From assembly GCF_000721075.1 (NCBI RefSeq), contig NZ_JOEQ01000025.1, positions 45,996-109,995 of the forward strand: 64,000 nt of DNA, in the 5' to 3' direction. Each line of letters opens with the position of its first letter. The first letter of the stretch is position 1. The translations under genes and the position numbers were made by a program. Positions 26,971 to 36,179 of this stretch are shown one piece after another. The notes under the pieces were generated by a model. That model made no database searches, was not told where the DNA came from, and saw nothing but the letters and a program-made list of their open reading frames with translations. Source of the stretch: Streptosporangium amethystogenes. Lineage in GTDB: Bacteria > Actinomycetota > Actinomycetes > Streptosporangiales > Streptosporangiaceae.

Positions 26971-27522
26971 ATGGCAGCAGGCGACACCACGATCACCATC
27001 GTCGGCAACCTCGTCGACGACCCGGAGCTGCGCTTCACCCCCACGGGGCAAGCGGTGGCCCGGTTCCGCATCGCATCCACTCCGAGGTTCCTCGACAAGA
27101 CGACCAACGAGTGGAAGGACGGCGAAGGCCTGTTCCTGACCTGCAACGTGTGGCGGCAGGCGGCGGAGAACGCCGCCGAGAGCCTCCAGCGCGGCATGCG
27201 GGTCATCGTTCAGGGGCGGCTACGCCAGAGGTCTTACGAGACCAAGGAAGGCGAGAAGCGCACGGTCTACGAGGTTGAGGTCGACGAGGTCGGCCCCTCC
27301 CTGAGAAACGCGACCGCCAAGGTCAACAAGACCGCCCGTCAGGGCGGTGGCGGTGGCTTCGGCGGCGGCGGCCCGGCCAACGACCCGTGGGCCTCCGCGG
27401 CGCCCGCCGCACCGCAAGGTGGCGGCTTCGGCGGCGGCGGCAACAACTACGGGGGCGGCGGCCAGCAGCAGGGTGGCGGCGGCTTCGGCGGCGGCGACTT
27501 CAGCGACGAACCGCCTTTCTAG
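26971..27522 (+). CDS. ssb: Single-stranded DNA-binding protein
   Basis: 183 residues. The OB fold spans about residues 1-115 ([38 protein letters not shown]). A Gly-rich flexible linker follows and the tail ends in DEPPF, the acidic tip that binds replication and repair partners. It sits between rpsF and rpsR as in other actinomycetes. Confidence 0.97.
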   Translation: MAAGDTTITIVGNLVDDPELRFTPTGQAVARFRIASTPRFLDKTTNEWKDGEGLFLTCNVWRQAAENAAESLQRGMRVIVQGRLRQRSYETKEGEKRTVYEVEVDEVGPSLRNATAKVNKTARQGGGGGFGGGGPANDPWASAAPAAPQGGGFGGGGNNYGGGGQQQGGGGFGGGDFSDEPPF

Positions 27523-27605
27523 GGACGGCGGTCCTTCCGCAATCCCAGTCCATATCCGCAGCGACCATTCCCGCCTGACGGCGGGGCTCTGAAAGGAGCA
27601 CCACG

Positions 27606-27842
27606 ATGGCCAAGCCGGCACTGCGCAAGCCCAAGAAGAAGGTTTGCCTGTTCTGCCACGACAAGATCTCCTACGTCGACTACAAGGACACGGCGCTGCT
27701 TCGGAAGTTCATCTCCGACCGCGGCAAGATCCGTGCCCGCCGGGTGACGGGCAACTGCACCCAGCACCAGCGTGACGTGGCGACCGCTATCAAGAACGCT
27801 CGTGAGATGGCGCTCCTGCCGTACATGAGCACCGCGCGCTAA
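27606..27842 (+). CDS. rpsR: 30S ribosomal protein S18
   Basis: 78 residues. It binds the S6 partner on the 30S platform. The sequence keeps the cysteine pair in VCLFCHDK and the later Cys in TGNCTQHQ, so this is the zinc-binding (C+) form rather than the zinc-free paralogue some actinomycetes keep for zinc starvation. GAAAGGAG precedes ATG 27606. Confidence 0.96.
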   Translation: MAKPALRKPKKKVCLFCHDKISYVDYKDTALLRKFISDRGKIRARRVTGNCTQHQRDVATAIKNAREMALLPYMSTAR

Positions 27843-27856
27843 GGAGGTCCGGACAG

Positions 27857-28303
27857 ATGAAGCTCATTCTCACCAGTGAGGTCACCGGCCTCGGCGCTCC
27901 CGGCGACATCGTCGAGGTCAAGAGCGGCTACGGCCGCAACTACCTGCTTCCCCGCGGCTTCGCGATCCTCTGGACGCGCGGCGGCGAGAAGCAGATCTCC
28001 TCGATCAAGAAGGCCCGTGACGCCCGCGAGATCCGCGACCTCGGCACCGCCAAGGAAGTCGCCGGCCAGCTGCAGGCCCTGAAGGTGGTCCTGAAGACGA
28101 AGGCCGGCGAGTCCGGTCGCCTCTTCGGTTCCATCACCACGGGTGACGTCGCCGAGGCCGTCAAGGCCGCCGGTGGCCCCGTGCTCGACCGCCGTCGCAT
28201 CGAGATCGCCTCCGCGATCAAGAGCCTCGGCTCTCACCGGGTCAGCGTCAAGCTGCACCCGGAGGTCTCCGCGTCCCTCGATGTCGAGGTCGTCGCGGCC
28301 TGA
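27857..28303 (+). CDS. rplI: 50S ribosomal protein L9
   Basis: 148 residues, normal length. The N-terminal domain has VTGLGAPGDIVEVKSGYGRNYLLP-type signature (seen as GAPGDIVEVKSGYGRNYL), then the long connecting helix and the C-terminal rRNA-binding domain. AAGGAGG precedes ATG. Last gene of the ribosomal operon, followed by a strong terminator. Confidence 0.97.
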   Translation: MKLILTSEVTGLGAPGDIVEVKSGYGRNYLLPRGFAILWTRGGEKQISSIKKARDAREIRDLGTAKEVAGQLQALKVVLKTKAGESGRLFGSITTGDVAEAVKAAGGPVLDRRRIEIASAIKSLGSHRVSVKLHPEVSASLDVEVVAA

Positions 28304-28316
28304 GAGGCCCAGTGTG

Positions 28317-28354
28317 ACAAGGGCTCCTCCCCGTTCGCGGGGAGGAGCCCTTGT
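28317..28354 (+). terminator. Hairpin terminator of the rpsF-rplI operon
   Basis: Perfect 16-bp stem, 28317-28332 with 28339-28354, loop GTTCGC, followed by a T-rich run. Confidence 0.85.
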
Positions 28355-28516
28355 TCTTTCGCGATTTCACGGCCTGACCGCTCATCGGGGTAGCAGCGGG
28401 GCGTGCGGAAGGCTCTTCGTCCGCGAGTAGCGGCTCACATGCCGAGACCGTGTTACTCCAGGTCATCGCTGATACATACAATTCGGGAATTGTTGTTTCC
28501 CCCTGGAGGTCTTGTC

Positions 28517-29398
28517 ATGGTCCGTCCCTCGATGCTGCTCGCGCTCGGTGCCCTCGCGGCGACCGCGGTGGCCTGTGCGCCGGCCTCGGAAACGACGACC
28601 CAGACGAACTCAGCGGCCCCGAGCACCTCCGGAGCCGCCTCCAGCGCCTGTGCCAAGGAGAGCCTCGCGCTGAAGACCCCCGGCAAGCTCACCATCGGCA
28701 CCGACAAGCCCGCCTACGAGCCGTGGTTCAACGACGACGACCCGGCCAACGGCAAGGGTTTCGAGAGCGCCGTCGCCTACGCCGTCGCGGGCCAGATGGG
28801 CTTCGCCGAAGGTGACGTCACCTGGGCCACCGTGAAGTTCGACTCCGCGTTCGCGCCGGGTGCCAAGCAGTTCGACTTCGACGTCAACCAGGTCTCGGTG
28901 ACCCCCGACCGGGCCAAGGTCGTCGACTTCAGCAAGGGCTACTACACGGTCAAGCAGGCGGTGGTCGCGCTGGACGGCTCGAAGGTCGCCGCCGCCACGG
29001 ACCTGGCGAGTCTGAAGGACGCCAAGATCGGCGTGCAGGTCGGCACCACCTCGCTGCAGGCGGTCAAGGACGTCATCCAGCCCTCGGCCGAGCTCAACGT
29101 CTACAACGAGCAGATCGACGCCGTCAACGCGTTGAAGAACAAGCAGGTCGACGCGGTGGTGGTGGACCTGCCCACCGCGTTCTACGTGACCGCCGCCCAG
29201 GTCGAGAACTCCAAGATCGTTGGTCAGTTCGGCGCCGCCTCCGGTGTTCCCGAGGTCTTCGGCGCGGTGTTCGAAAAGGGCAGCCCGCTGGTGAGCTGCG
29301 TCAACGAGGCGATCGACAAGCTGACCGCCTCCGGTGAGCTGGCGAAGATCGAAACCGAGTGGCTCGGTTCCGCCGCGGGTGCGCCGGAGCTGAAGTGA
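28517..29398 (+). CDS. Amino-acid ABC transporter substrate-binding lipoprotein
   Basis: Exported lipoprotein of 293 residues that captures a polar amino acid. ATG 28517 follows GGAGG. The signal LLALGALAATAVAC ends in a lipobox cysteine near residue 19. The mature part is a type II periplasmic-binding fold (SBP_bac_3): GKLTIGTDKPAYEPWF, NQVSVTPDRAKVVDFSKGYY, KIGVQVGTTSLQAVKD, DAVVVDLPTA. The permease and ATPase follow at 22 and 34 nt, forming a complete uptake system. Confidence 0.92.
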   Translation: MVRPSMLLALGALAATAVACAPASETTTQTNSAAPSTSGAASSACAKESLALKTPGKLTIGTDKPAYEPWFNDDDPANGKGFESAVAYAVAGQMGFAEGDVTWATVKFDSAFAPGAKQFDFDVNQVSVTPDRAKVVDFSKGYYTVKQAVVALDGSKVAAATDLASLKDAKIGVQVGTTSLQAVKDVIQPSAELNVYNEQIDAVNALKNKQVDAVVVDLPTAFYVTAAQVENSKIVGQFGAASGVPEVFGAVFEKGSPLVSCVNEAIDKLTASGELAKIETEWLGSAAGAPELK

Positions 29399-29420
29399 TC
29401 CCGGAGTTCATGTCACCGCC

Positions 29421-30326
29421 GTGGGCGCGGAGCGGGTACGGTCCGCGCCGCGGCGCTCGATGAGGAACGACGAGAGCCTACGGCTCTCCGACGACTGGAC
29501 GAAGAGCGATCGGCAGCTTGAGCGGGAGCGGCTCCGCAGGAGGTCGTCTCTCCGCTCGGGCTCCGTCGCGACGGTCTCGACGATCATCGTGATCGTCCTG
29601 CTGTTCTGGCTCTTCACCGCCTCTCCGGGCTGGCCCCGGGTGCGGGAGACGTTCTTCGATCCCGAGCAGTTCGCCAAGGCGCTGCCGGACGTGCTGAGCG
29701 GGTTCCTGCTCAACATCAAGATCTTCCTGATCGCCGAGCCGCTGATCCTTCTCGTGGGCCTGCTGGTCGCGCTGGCCCGCAATCTCACGGCGCCGGTCTT
29801 CTTCCCGCTGCGCGCCCTGGCGGTGGTCTACACCGACGTCTTCCGCGGCGTGCCCACGATCCTCATCATCTATCTCGTCGGCTTCGGGCTGCCCGCGCTC
29901 GGCCTGCAGGGCACCCCGACGGACCTCGCGACGCTGGGCATCATCGCGCTCACGCTCTCGTACGGAGCGTACGTGGCGGAGGTCTTCCGGGCGGGTATCG
30001 AGTCGGTGCATCCCAGCCAGCGGGCCGCCGCCCGGTCCCTCGGCCTGAGCCACGGCCAGACCATGCGCCACGTGGTGGTGCCGCAGGCCGTGCGCCGGGT
30101 GGTGCCGCCGCTGCTCAACGACTTCGTCTCGCTGCAGAAGGACACCGCGCTCGTCGCCACGATCGGCCCGCTGGAGGCGCTGAGGCAGGCGCAGATCCAC
30201 GTGGCCGGCAACTTCAACTACACCCCCTACCTGGTGGCGGCGCTGCTGTTCATCCTGCTCACCATTCCGATGGCCCGCTTCACCGACTATCTGGCGGCCC
30301 GCTCGCAGCGGCGGCGGAGCCAGTGA
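29421..30326 (+). CDS. Amino-acid ABC transporter permease
   Basis: HisM/GlnP-type membrane subunit of 301 residues. About 40 charged residues precede the first helix, then about five hydrophobic segments. The EAA loop that docks the ATPase reads VFRAGIESVHPSQRAAARSL. The start is uncertain: GTG 29421 or ATG 29460, neither with a clear ribosome-binding site. Only one permease gene is present, so the transporter would be a homodimer in the membrane. Confidence 0.92.
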   Translation: MGAERVRSAPRRSMRNDESLRLSDDWTKSDRQLERERLRRRSSLRSGSVATVSTIIVIVLLFWLFTASPGWPRVRETFFDPEQFAKALPDVLSGFLLNIKIFLIAEPLILLVGLLVALARNLTAPVFFPLRALAVVYTDVFRGVPTILIIYLVGFGLPALGLQGTPTDLATLGIIALTLSYGAYVAEVFRAGIESVHPSQRAAARSLGLSHGQTMRHVVVPQAVRRVVPPLLNDFVSLQKDTALVATIGPLEALRQAQIHVAGNFNYTPYLVAALLFILLTIPMARFTDYLAARSQRRRSQ

Positions 30327-30360
30327 GCGGGCAGCGGGCAACCGGCGGAAAGGAGGGGAC

Positions 30361-31104
30361 ATGAGCCTGCTGAGCATCGAGGGCCTGTGGAAGAACTACC
30401 GGGGCCACAGCGTGCTGCGCGGTATCGACCTGGAGGTCGACCCGCACGAGGTGGTCTGCCTGATCGGTGCCTCCGGGTCGGGAAAGTCCACGCTACTGCG
30501 CTGCGTGAACCTGCTGGAGACCGCCGACGACGGCACGATCCGCCTGGACGGAGAGGAGATCACCGACGTCCGCATCGATCTCAACGACGTGCGCAAGCGC
30601 ATGGGCATCGTGTTCCAGGCCTTCAACCTGTTCCCGCACATGACCGTGCTGGACAACATCACGCTGGCCCCGAGGAAGGCGCACGGCGTGGGCAGGAGGC
30701 AGGCCGAGCAACAGGCCCGTGACCTGCTGGACAGGTTCGGCCTGGCGGACCGGGCGGGCGCCTATCCCGATCAGCTCTCCGGCGGCCAGCAACAGCGCGT
30801 CGCCATCATCAGGGCCCTGGCCACCCAGCCCCGCCTGATGCTGCTGGACGAGGTCACCTCGGCGCTGGACCCGGCGCTGGTCAAGGAGGTGCTCGGGATC
30901 ATCCGGGAGCTCAAGGAGGGCGGTATGACCATGGTCCTGACCACACATGAGATGGGTTTCTGCCGCGAGATCGCCGACACCGTCTGTTTCCTCGACGGCG
31001 GCGTGCTCCTGGAGCGCGGCACCCCCGAGCAGATCTTCACCGACCCCCGTGAGGCCCGTACCAGGGAGTTCGTGCAGAGCGTGATCGACGCCCGGCGCCT
31101 CTGA
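30361..31104 (+). CDS. Amino-acid ABC transporter ATP-binding protein
   Basis: GlnQ-type ATPase of 247 residues. Walker A GASGSGKSTLL, signature LSGGQQQR, Walker B LMLLDEVTSALDP and the switch His in LTTHEMGF are all intact. GGAAAGGAG lies in front of ATG 30361. Third gene of the transporter operon. Confidence 0.95.
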   Translation: MSLLSIEGLWKNYRGHSVLRGIDLEVDPHEVVCLIGASGSGKSTLLRCVNLLETADDGTIRLDGEEITDVRIDLNDVRKRMGIVFQAFNLFPHMTVLDNITLAPRKAHGVGRRQAEQQARDLLDRFGLADRAGAYPDQLSGGQQQRVAIIRALATQPRLMLLDEVTSALDPALVKEVLGIIRELKEGGMTMVLTTHEMGFCREIADTVCFLDGGVLLERGTPEQIFTDPREARTREFVQSVIDARRL

Positions 31105-31157
31105 CGTCCTCAGGGCCGGGGAGGCCGGATTTCGCACTCCAGGCGCTCGCGGAGAGC

Positions 31158-32705
31158 TCAGCGCCGGTGCCTGCCGCGGGATCCGGTGCCGGGACCGCCG
31201 GGACCTTCCGGAGGGCCGGGAGGTCCCGCGGAGGAGGTGGGAGCCTCGGGGGTGGACTGCGCCATCCCGGCGAGCACGCTGTTGCGCCTGCCGTACACCA
31301 GGTAGACCAGCACGCCGAAGGCCATCCAGATGATGAAGTACAGCCAGGTGATGAGCTGGAGGTTCACCATGAGCCACAGGCAAGCGGCGATCGAGGCGAT
31401 CGGCACGCCGGGAGAGAGCGGGGTGCGAAAGCCCCTCGGCAGGTCCGGCATCGTCTGCCGCATCCTGATCACTCCGCCGGCCACGGAGATGAACACGAAC
31501 AGGGCACCGATCACGACCAGCGGTTCGAGGGTGAACACGTCCACGAACTCGGCCAGCAGGATCGCCAGGAATCCGATGACCAGCGTGGCCCTGGTCGGGC
31601 TGTGGTAGCTACGGTTGATCTTGGAGAGCGAGCGGGGGATCAACCCGTCGCGTGCCATGGAGAACAGCACGCGGGTCAGGCCGACGAGCAGCACCAGGAC
31701 GACAGTGGTGAGGCCGAGCACCGCCCCGACGTTGATGACGTGCACCATGAAACCCTCGCCGGCGTTGCGGAAGGCGTCGGCGAGCGGCGCGTCGGCGTCG
31801 ATCTTGTCGTACGGGGTCATCCCGACCATCACCAGTGCGACCGCGATGTAGATGACCGTGGTGATCACCAGCGCGCGGATGATGCCCTGCGGGATCGAAC
31901 GCGGGGCGTCCTCGGACTCCTCGGCTGCGGTGGCCACGACGTCGAAGCCGATGTACGCGAAGGTGATGACCGCAGAGGCCGCGAAGATGCCGAACCAGCC
32001 GAAGGCGCCCGTCTGGCCGAAGACGATGCCGAGCAGCGGGGAGTGCAGGGTCTCCTCGGCCTTCTCCGCGGGCACCGCGGGCACCGGGATGGCCGCCAGG
32101 TTGCGCCGGTCGAAGTGGAGGGCGCCGACCACGATGACCGCGCCGACGGCGAGCAGTTTGGCGATCACGATGATCCACAGGGCACGCAGTCCGACGCGGG
32201 CGCCCAGGGCCACCACGGCCGTCAGGATCACCAGGATGAACAGCGTGAAAAGATCGAAACCCGTGTGCCGGCCGACCATCCCCGCGACCACGTCGGGAAG
32301 GCGTACCCCGAAGTCGGTGAGCATCTGGGCGGCGTAGAGCGACCACGCGCGGGCCACCGTCGCCGCGGCCAGCAGGAGTTCCATGACCAGAGCCCAGCCC
32401 ACCACCCAGGCCCAGACCTCGCCGAAGATGACGTAGCTGAAGGTGTAGGCGCTTCCCGAGGCAGGCATGGCGGATGACAGTTCGGCGACGCAGAAGGCCA
32501 CCAGCAGGCTGGTGATTCCCGCGATCATGAAGGAGAGGATCACGCCGGGCCCGGCCATGGTGGCCGCCTGGCGGCCGGCGAGGCTGAAGATGCCCGAACC
32601 GATCATGACGCCGATACCGAGAATGACGAGGTCGGCTCTGCGATAGGCCATGGGCAGGCCGTGGCGCGCACCGGTCCACCGGTCTGTGGCATGGTTCGGA
32701 GGCAT
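31158..32705 (-). CDS. APC family amino-acid permease
   Basis: Membrane amino-acid transporter of about 515 residues with about 12 helices. Helix 1 holds the substrate-binding GIGVMIGSGIFSLAG; helix 6 region has FAYIGFDVVATAAEE, and EDAPRSIPQGI follows, as in the cationic amino-acid transporter/YfnA group. The C-terminal tail is Pro/Gly-rich and unstructured. ATG 32705 and GTG 32741 are both possible starts; neither has a good ribosome-binding site. It converges on the ABC transporter operon. Confidence 0.88.
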   Translation of the reverse strand: MPPNHATDRWTGARHGLPMAYRRADLVILGIGVMIGSGIFSLAGRQAATMAGPGVILSFMIAGITSLLVAFCVAELSSAMPASGSAYTFSYVIFGEVWAWVVGWALVMELLLAAATVARAWSLYAAQMLTDFGVRLPDVVAGMVGRHTGFDLFTLFILVILTAVVALGARVGLRALWIIVIAKLLAVGAVIVVGALHFDRRNLAAIPVPAVPAEKAEETLHSPLLGIVFGQTGAFGWFGIFAASAVITFAYIGFDVVATAAEESEDAPRSIPQGIIRALVITTVIYIAVALVMVGMTPYDKIDADAPLADAFRNAGEGFMVHVINVGAVLGLTTVVLVLLVGLTRVLFSMARDGLIPRSLSKINRSYHSPTRATLVIGFLAILLAEFVDVFTLEPLVVIGALFVFISVAGGVIRMRQTMPDLPRGFRTPLSPGVPIASIAACLWLMVNLQLITWLYFIIWMAFGVLVYLVYGRRNSVLAGMAQSTPEAPTSSAGPPGPPEGPGGPGTGSRGRHRR

Positions 32706-32877
32706 ACGGCGCACGATCGACGGGGGAGGACCTTCGGGCACGACCTGGCCAATCGTGGTGGGCTAAATACCCTTATTGTCGGACTTGCTTCACAGTGCCG
32801 CAGGGAAGTTACCTGGGACAAGTGCTATCCGGTCACGTCGTGGACACCACAGTGTCACGCCTGGATCACTCGCCCGG

Positions 32878-34206
32878 TCAGCTGCCGACCACCAGCCACG
32901 CCGTGCCGTACGCGCGCGTCGAAAGGGTGATCAGCCGGGCGGTCATCCACAGCCCGAACGCCAGCCAGAGCGTCACCAGGCCACCGCCCCAGAGGTCCAC
33001 CAGTAACGCGGCGGGCAGGTAGGCGATCGTCGTCCACACCCCCGCCCAGGCGAGGTAGCGCTGGTCCCCGGCACCGATCAACACGCCGTCCAGTACGAAC
33101 ACCACCCCGGCGATCGGCTGCAGGGCGGCCACCACCCAGAGCAGGCCGAGCAGCTCCGCGGCGACGACCGGGCTCGCGTCGAACAGACCGGGGACGAACG
33201 GCCTGGCCACCAGTACGGCGAGGCCGAGCAGCACGCCGGAGCCGACTCCCCAGATCACCATCCTCCAGGTCGCCGCGCGAGTTCCCGCCACGTCGCCGGC
33301 ACCCAGGGCGCGACCGGTGATCGCCTGTCCGGCGATCGCGATCGCGTCCAGGGCGAACGCCATCAGGATCCAGATCCTGATGGCGATGGTGTATGCCTCG
33401 ATCTGGTCCGTTCCCATCCGGGTGGCCACCGCGGCGGAGACGGCCAGCACCGTCTGCAGGCACGCCGTACGGATGATCAGGGCGACCCCGGCCGAGCCCG
33501 CCGCCCGCACGCCCGCCGGGTCCGGGCGGAACGGCGCACGGTAACGGATGAAGATCAGGACGAGGTAGACGGCGGCGGCGAGCGACTGGGCCAGCACCGT
33601 GCCCCAGGCCGAGCCGGCGATCCCCCAGCCCAGTCCCAGGACGAACACGACGTTGAGCACCGCGTTCAACGCGAAGGACCCCACCGACACCAGCAGCGGA
33701 GTCGAGGCGTCCTGCATACCGCGCAGCACGCCCGTGCCGGCGAGTACCACCAGCATGGCGGGAACGCCGAGCAGGCTGATCCGCAGGTAGGTCACCGCCT
33801 GCCGGGCGAGCTCTCCCTCGGCGCCGATCAGGTGGACCAGCCAGGGGGCCAGGGGCCAGACGATCACGATGATCGCCGATCCCACCCCGGCGGCCAGCCA
33901 GAGGCCGTCCACCGCCTGCCGCAGTGCCCGCCCGGTCTCGCCCGCCCCGATCTGCCTGGCCACCGCCGCCGTCGTGCCGTAGGCCAGGAACACGCACATC
34001 CCCACCAGGAAACTCAACACCGTGCTCGCCACTCCCAGGGCGCCGAGCGCGGGGGCGGGCAGGCGGCTGACGATGACGGTGTCCGTCAGCAGGAAGAGCG
34101 GCTCGGCCACCAGGGCGCCGAATGAGGGCAGTGCCAGCCGTAGGATCTGCCTGTCATGGTCGCGACCGGAGCGGCTGGGGCGACCGGATCGAGGCGTAAG
34201 AGTCAC
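32878..34206 (-). CDS. MATE family efflux transporter
   Basis: Polytopic multidrug/metabolite exporter of 442 residues with two six-helix halves. ILRLALPSFGALVAEPLFLLTD and VIVSRLPAPALGALGVA are the typical first helices. GTG 34206 has GGAG just upstream; a longer frame to 34368 runs through the DnaA-box region and is not used. A MATE gene next to dnaB is a conserved actinomycete arrangement. Substrate unknown. Confidence 0.88.
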   Translation of the reverse strand: MTLTPRSGRPSRSGRDHDRQILRLALPSFGALVAEPLFLLTDTVIVSRLPAPALGALGVASTVLSFLVGMCVFLAYGTTAAVARQIGAGETGRALRQAVDGLWLAAGVGSAIIVIVWPLAPWLVHLIGAEGELARQAVTYLRISLLGVPAMLVVLAGTGVLRGMQDASTPLLVSVGSFALNAVLNVVFVLGLGWGIAGSAWGTVLAQSLAAAVYLVLIFIRYRAPFRPDPAGVRAAGSAGVALIIRTACLQTVLAVSAAVATRMGTDQIEAYTIAIRIWILMAFALDAIAIAGQAITGRALGAGDVAGTRAATWRMVIWGVGSGVLLGLAVLVARPFVPGLFDASPVVAAELLGLLWVVAALQPIAGVVFVLDGVLIGAGDQRYLAWAGVWTTIAYLPAALLVDLWGGGLVTLWLAFGLWMTARLITLSTRAYGTAWLVVGS

Positions 34207-34307
34207 AGCTCCATTGTGCCTCTTACCTATCAATGGATCTTCAGCGGGATGAACCGGTCGGCCCATGCCATCTACGGCGACTCCCGGCGTGTCGCCCCAA
34301 CTTTCTT

Positions 34308-34435
34308 TTCTCCACAGGCGGTGGATTACGTTTCCCCTGGCCATAGAGGTATCCACAGCTGTGGACAACAGTTATCCACAGGACTGTCCCCAGGCTGCCC
34401 ACACCTCTGGGGAAGAAGTGCACAGCTTATCCACA
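34308..34435. promoter_or_regulatory. DnaA-box cluster upstream of dnaB
   Basis: The gap of 338 bases between the MATE gene and dnaB holds three perfect boxes: TGTGGACAA (34360-34368, inverted), TTATCCACA (34372-34380) and TTATCCACA (34427-34435). Two one-mismatch boxes are TTCTCCACA (34308-34316) and GTATCCACA (34349-34357). The region is also AT-richer than its surroundings. DnaA binding here could control dnaB transcription or titrate DnaA. Confidence 0.7.
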
Positions 34436-34544
34436 CCTCTGTCGACAGCCCGCGTTGCCAGTCGGGGCGCCGAGCCGCGAAACTGTCACACCGGTCGGCT
34501 AAAAATAGAGATAACGTAACTGTGTTCGAAAGAGGGGGTGTTCG

Positions 34545-35900
34545 GTGAGCATTGCGGAGCCACCGGTCTTCGAGCCAGGTTTCGAGCGCACCCCGCCGAA
34601 CAACATCGAGGCCGAGCAGTCCGTCCTGGGTGGCATGCTGCTCTCCAAGGACGCCATCGCCGACGTGGTCGAGATCCTGCGATCCGATGACTTCTACCGG
34701 CCCGCCCACCAGATCATCTACGACATCATCACCGACCTCTACGGCCGGGGTGACCCCGCCGACGCCGTCACCATCTTCGATGAGCTGCAGAAGCGCGGCG
34801 AGGTCGCCCGGGTCGGTGGCGGAGCCTACCTGCACACGCTGACCGCCGTCGTGCCGACCGCGGCCAACGCCGGTTACTACGCGAGGATCGTCCGGGAGCA
34901 GGCCATCCTCCGGCGCCTGATCGAGGCGGGCACCCGCATTGTCTCCTACGGCTACGGTGGCCAGGACGAGGAGGTCGACGACCTCGTCGACCGCGCCCAG
35001 GCGGAGATCTACAAGGTCACCGAGCGCCGCACCTCTGAGGACTACATCCCCCTGGCCGACATCATGCCGGGTGCCCTCGACGAACTGGAGGCCATCGGAG
35101 GCCGGGGTGGCCAGATGGTCGGTGTCCCCACCGGGTTCCAGGATCTCGACTCGCTCACCAACGGTCTGCACCCCGGCCAGATGATCGTCGTGGCCGCCCG
35201 TCCGGCCATCGGTAAGTCGACTTTGGGACTAGATTTCGCCAGATCTGCTGCTATTAAGCACGGCATGACGACTGTGGTGTTCTCGTTGGAAATGTCGCGT
35301 AACGAGATCACAATGCGTCTGCTGTCGGCCGAGGCGCGAGTGGCGTTGCACGCCATGCGCTCGGGCACGATGACCGACGACGACTGGGCCAAGCTGGCCC
35401 GGCGGATGGGCGAGGTGGCCGAGGCCCCGCTGTTCATCGACGACTCGCCCAACATGTCGATGATGGAGATCAGGGCCAAGTGCCGCCGTCTCAAGCAGCG
35501 CAACGACCTGCGGTTCGTCATCATCGACTACCTGCAGCTGATGTCCTCGCCGAAGAAGACCGAGAGCCGCCAGAACGAGGTCTCGGAGATCTCCCGGGCC
35601 ATCAAGCTGCTCGCCAAGGAACTGGAGGTCCCGGTGATCGCGATCTCCCAGCTCAACCGTGGCCCCGAGCAGCGAACCGACAAAAGGCCCATGGTCAGCG
35701 ACCTTCGCGAATCCGGAAGCATCGAGCAGGACGCCGACATGGTCATCCTGCTCCATCGGGAGGACGCCTACGAGCGAGAGTCACCCAGGGCGGGTGAGGC
35801 CGACCTGATCGTGGCCAAGCACCGTAACGGCCCCACCGCCACGGTCACCGTGGCCTTCCAGGGCCACTACAGCCGCTTCGTCGACATGGCCCCCCACTAG
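34545..35900 (+). CDS. dnaB: Replicative DNA helicase
   Basis: Hexameric helicase of the replication fork, 451 residues, no intein in the reading frame. The N-terminal DnaG-interaction domain begins TPPNNIEAEQSVLGGMLLS; the RecA-like ATPase has the P-loop ARPAIGKST (Lys224), FSLEMSRNEI, the DYLQLM Walker B region and SQLNRGPEQR. GTG 34545 follows AGAGGGGG. Codon use changes sharply just after the P-loop, where codons such as CTA, AGA, TCT and ATT appear in a row (35211-35265), unlike the rest of the gene. Confidence 0.97.
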   Translation: MSIAEPPVFEPGFERTPPNNIEAEQSVLGGMLLSKDAIADVVEILRSDDFYRPAHQIIYDIITDLYGRGDPADAVTIFDELQKRGEVARVGGGAYLHTLTAVVPTAANAGYYARIVREQAILRRLIEAGTRIVSYGYGGQDEEVDDLVDRAQAEIYKVTERRTSEDYIPLADIMPGALDELEAIGGRGGQMVGVPTGFQDLDSLTNGLHPGQMIVVAARPAIGKSTLGLDFARSAAIKHGMTTVVFSLEMSRNEITMRLLSAEARVALHAMRSGTMTDDDWAKLARRMGEVAEAPLFIDDSPNMSMMEIRAKCRRLKQRNDLRFVIIDYLQLMSSPKKTESRQNEVSEISRAIKLLAKELEVPVIAISQLNRGPEQRTDKRPMVSDLRESGSIEQDADMVILLHREDAYERESPRAGEADLIVAKHRNGPTATVTVAFQGHYSRFVDMAPH

Positions 35901-36179
35901 GCGAGACCGGGTCCCAAGCCGAGTGTCACTTTCGCACTGGAGACGACACCTGGGTCGCACGCGTCAGAACCGGTATCCCATTGAGTCGTGGGGCACATCG
36001 ACACCTCACCCGGCACAGGAGGACATGGTCAAGGCCGAGAGCCGTGACCGTATGGCATTCGGGATCCTGCTGCCCCGACAGCGGAATTTCTACTCGACCG
36101 GGTGATGTGGCATGGTCCTGGGATCGCCAAGGATGGGGACCACGCGGCCTACGGGCTTTGAGCGGGAGGGAACCATCAC

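Noticed and set aside
34545..35900. Intein in DnaB
   Set aside because: Several actinomycetes carry inteins here. The frame is 451 codons with the P-loop and later motifs at normal spacing, so none is present; only the codon anomaly remains.
36025..36105. 26-codon gene with AGGAGG directly before its ATG
   Set aside because: The ribosome-binding site is only 2 nt from the ATG, the product (MVKAESRDRMAF...) has no recognisable feature, and no coupling to the next gene is visible.
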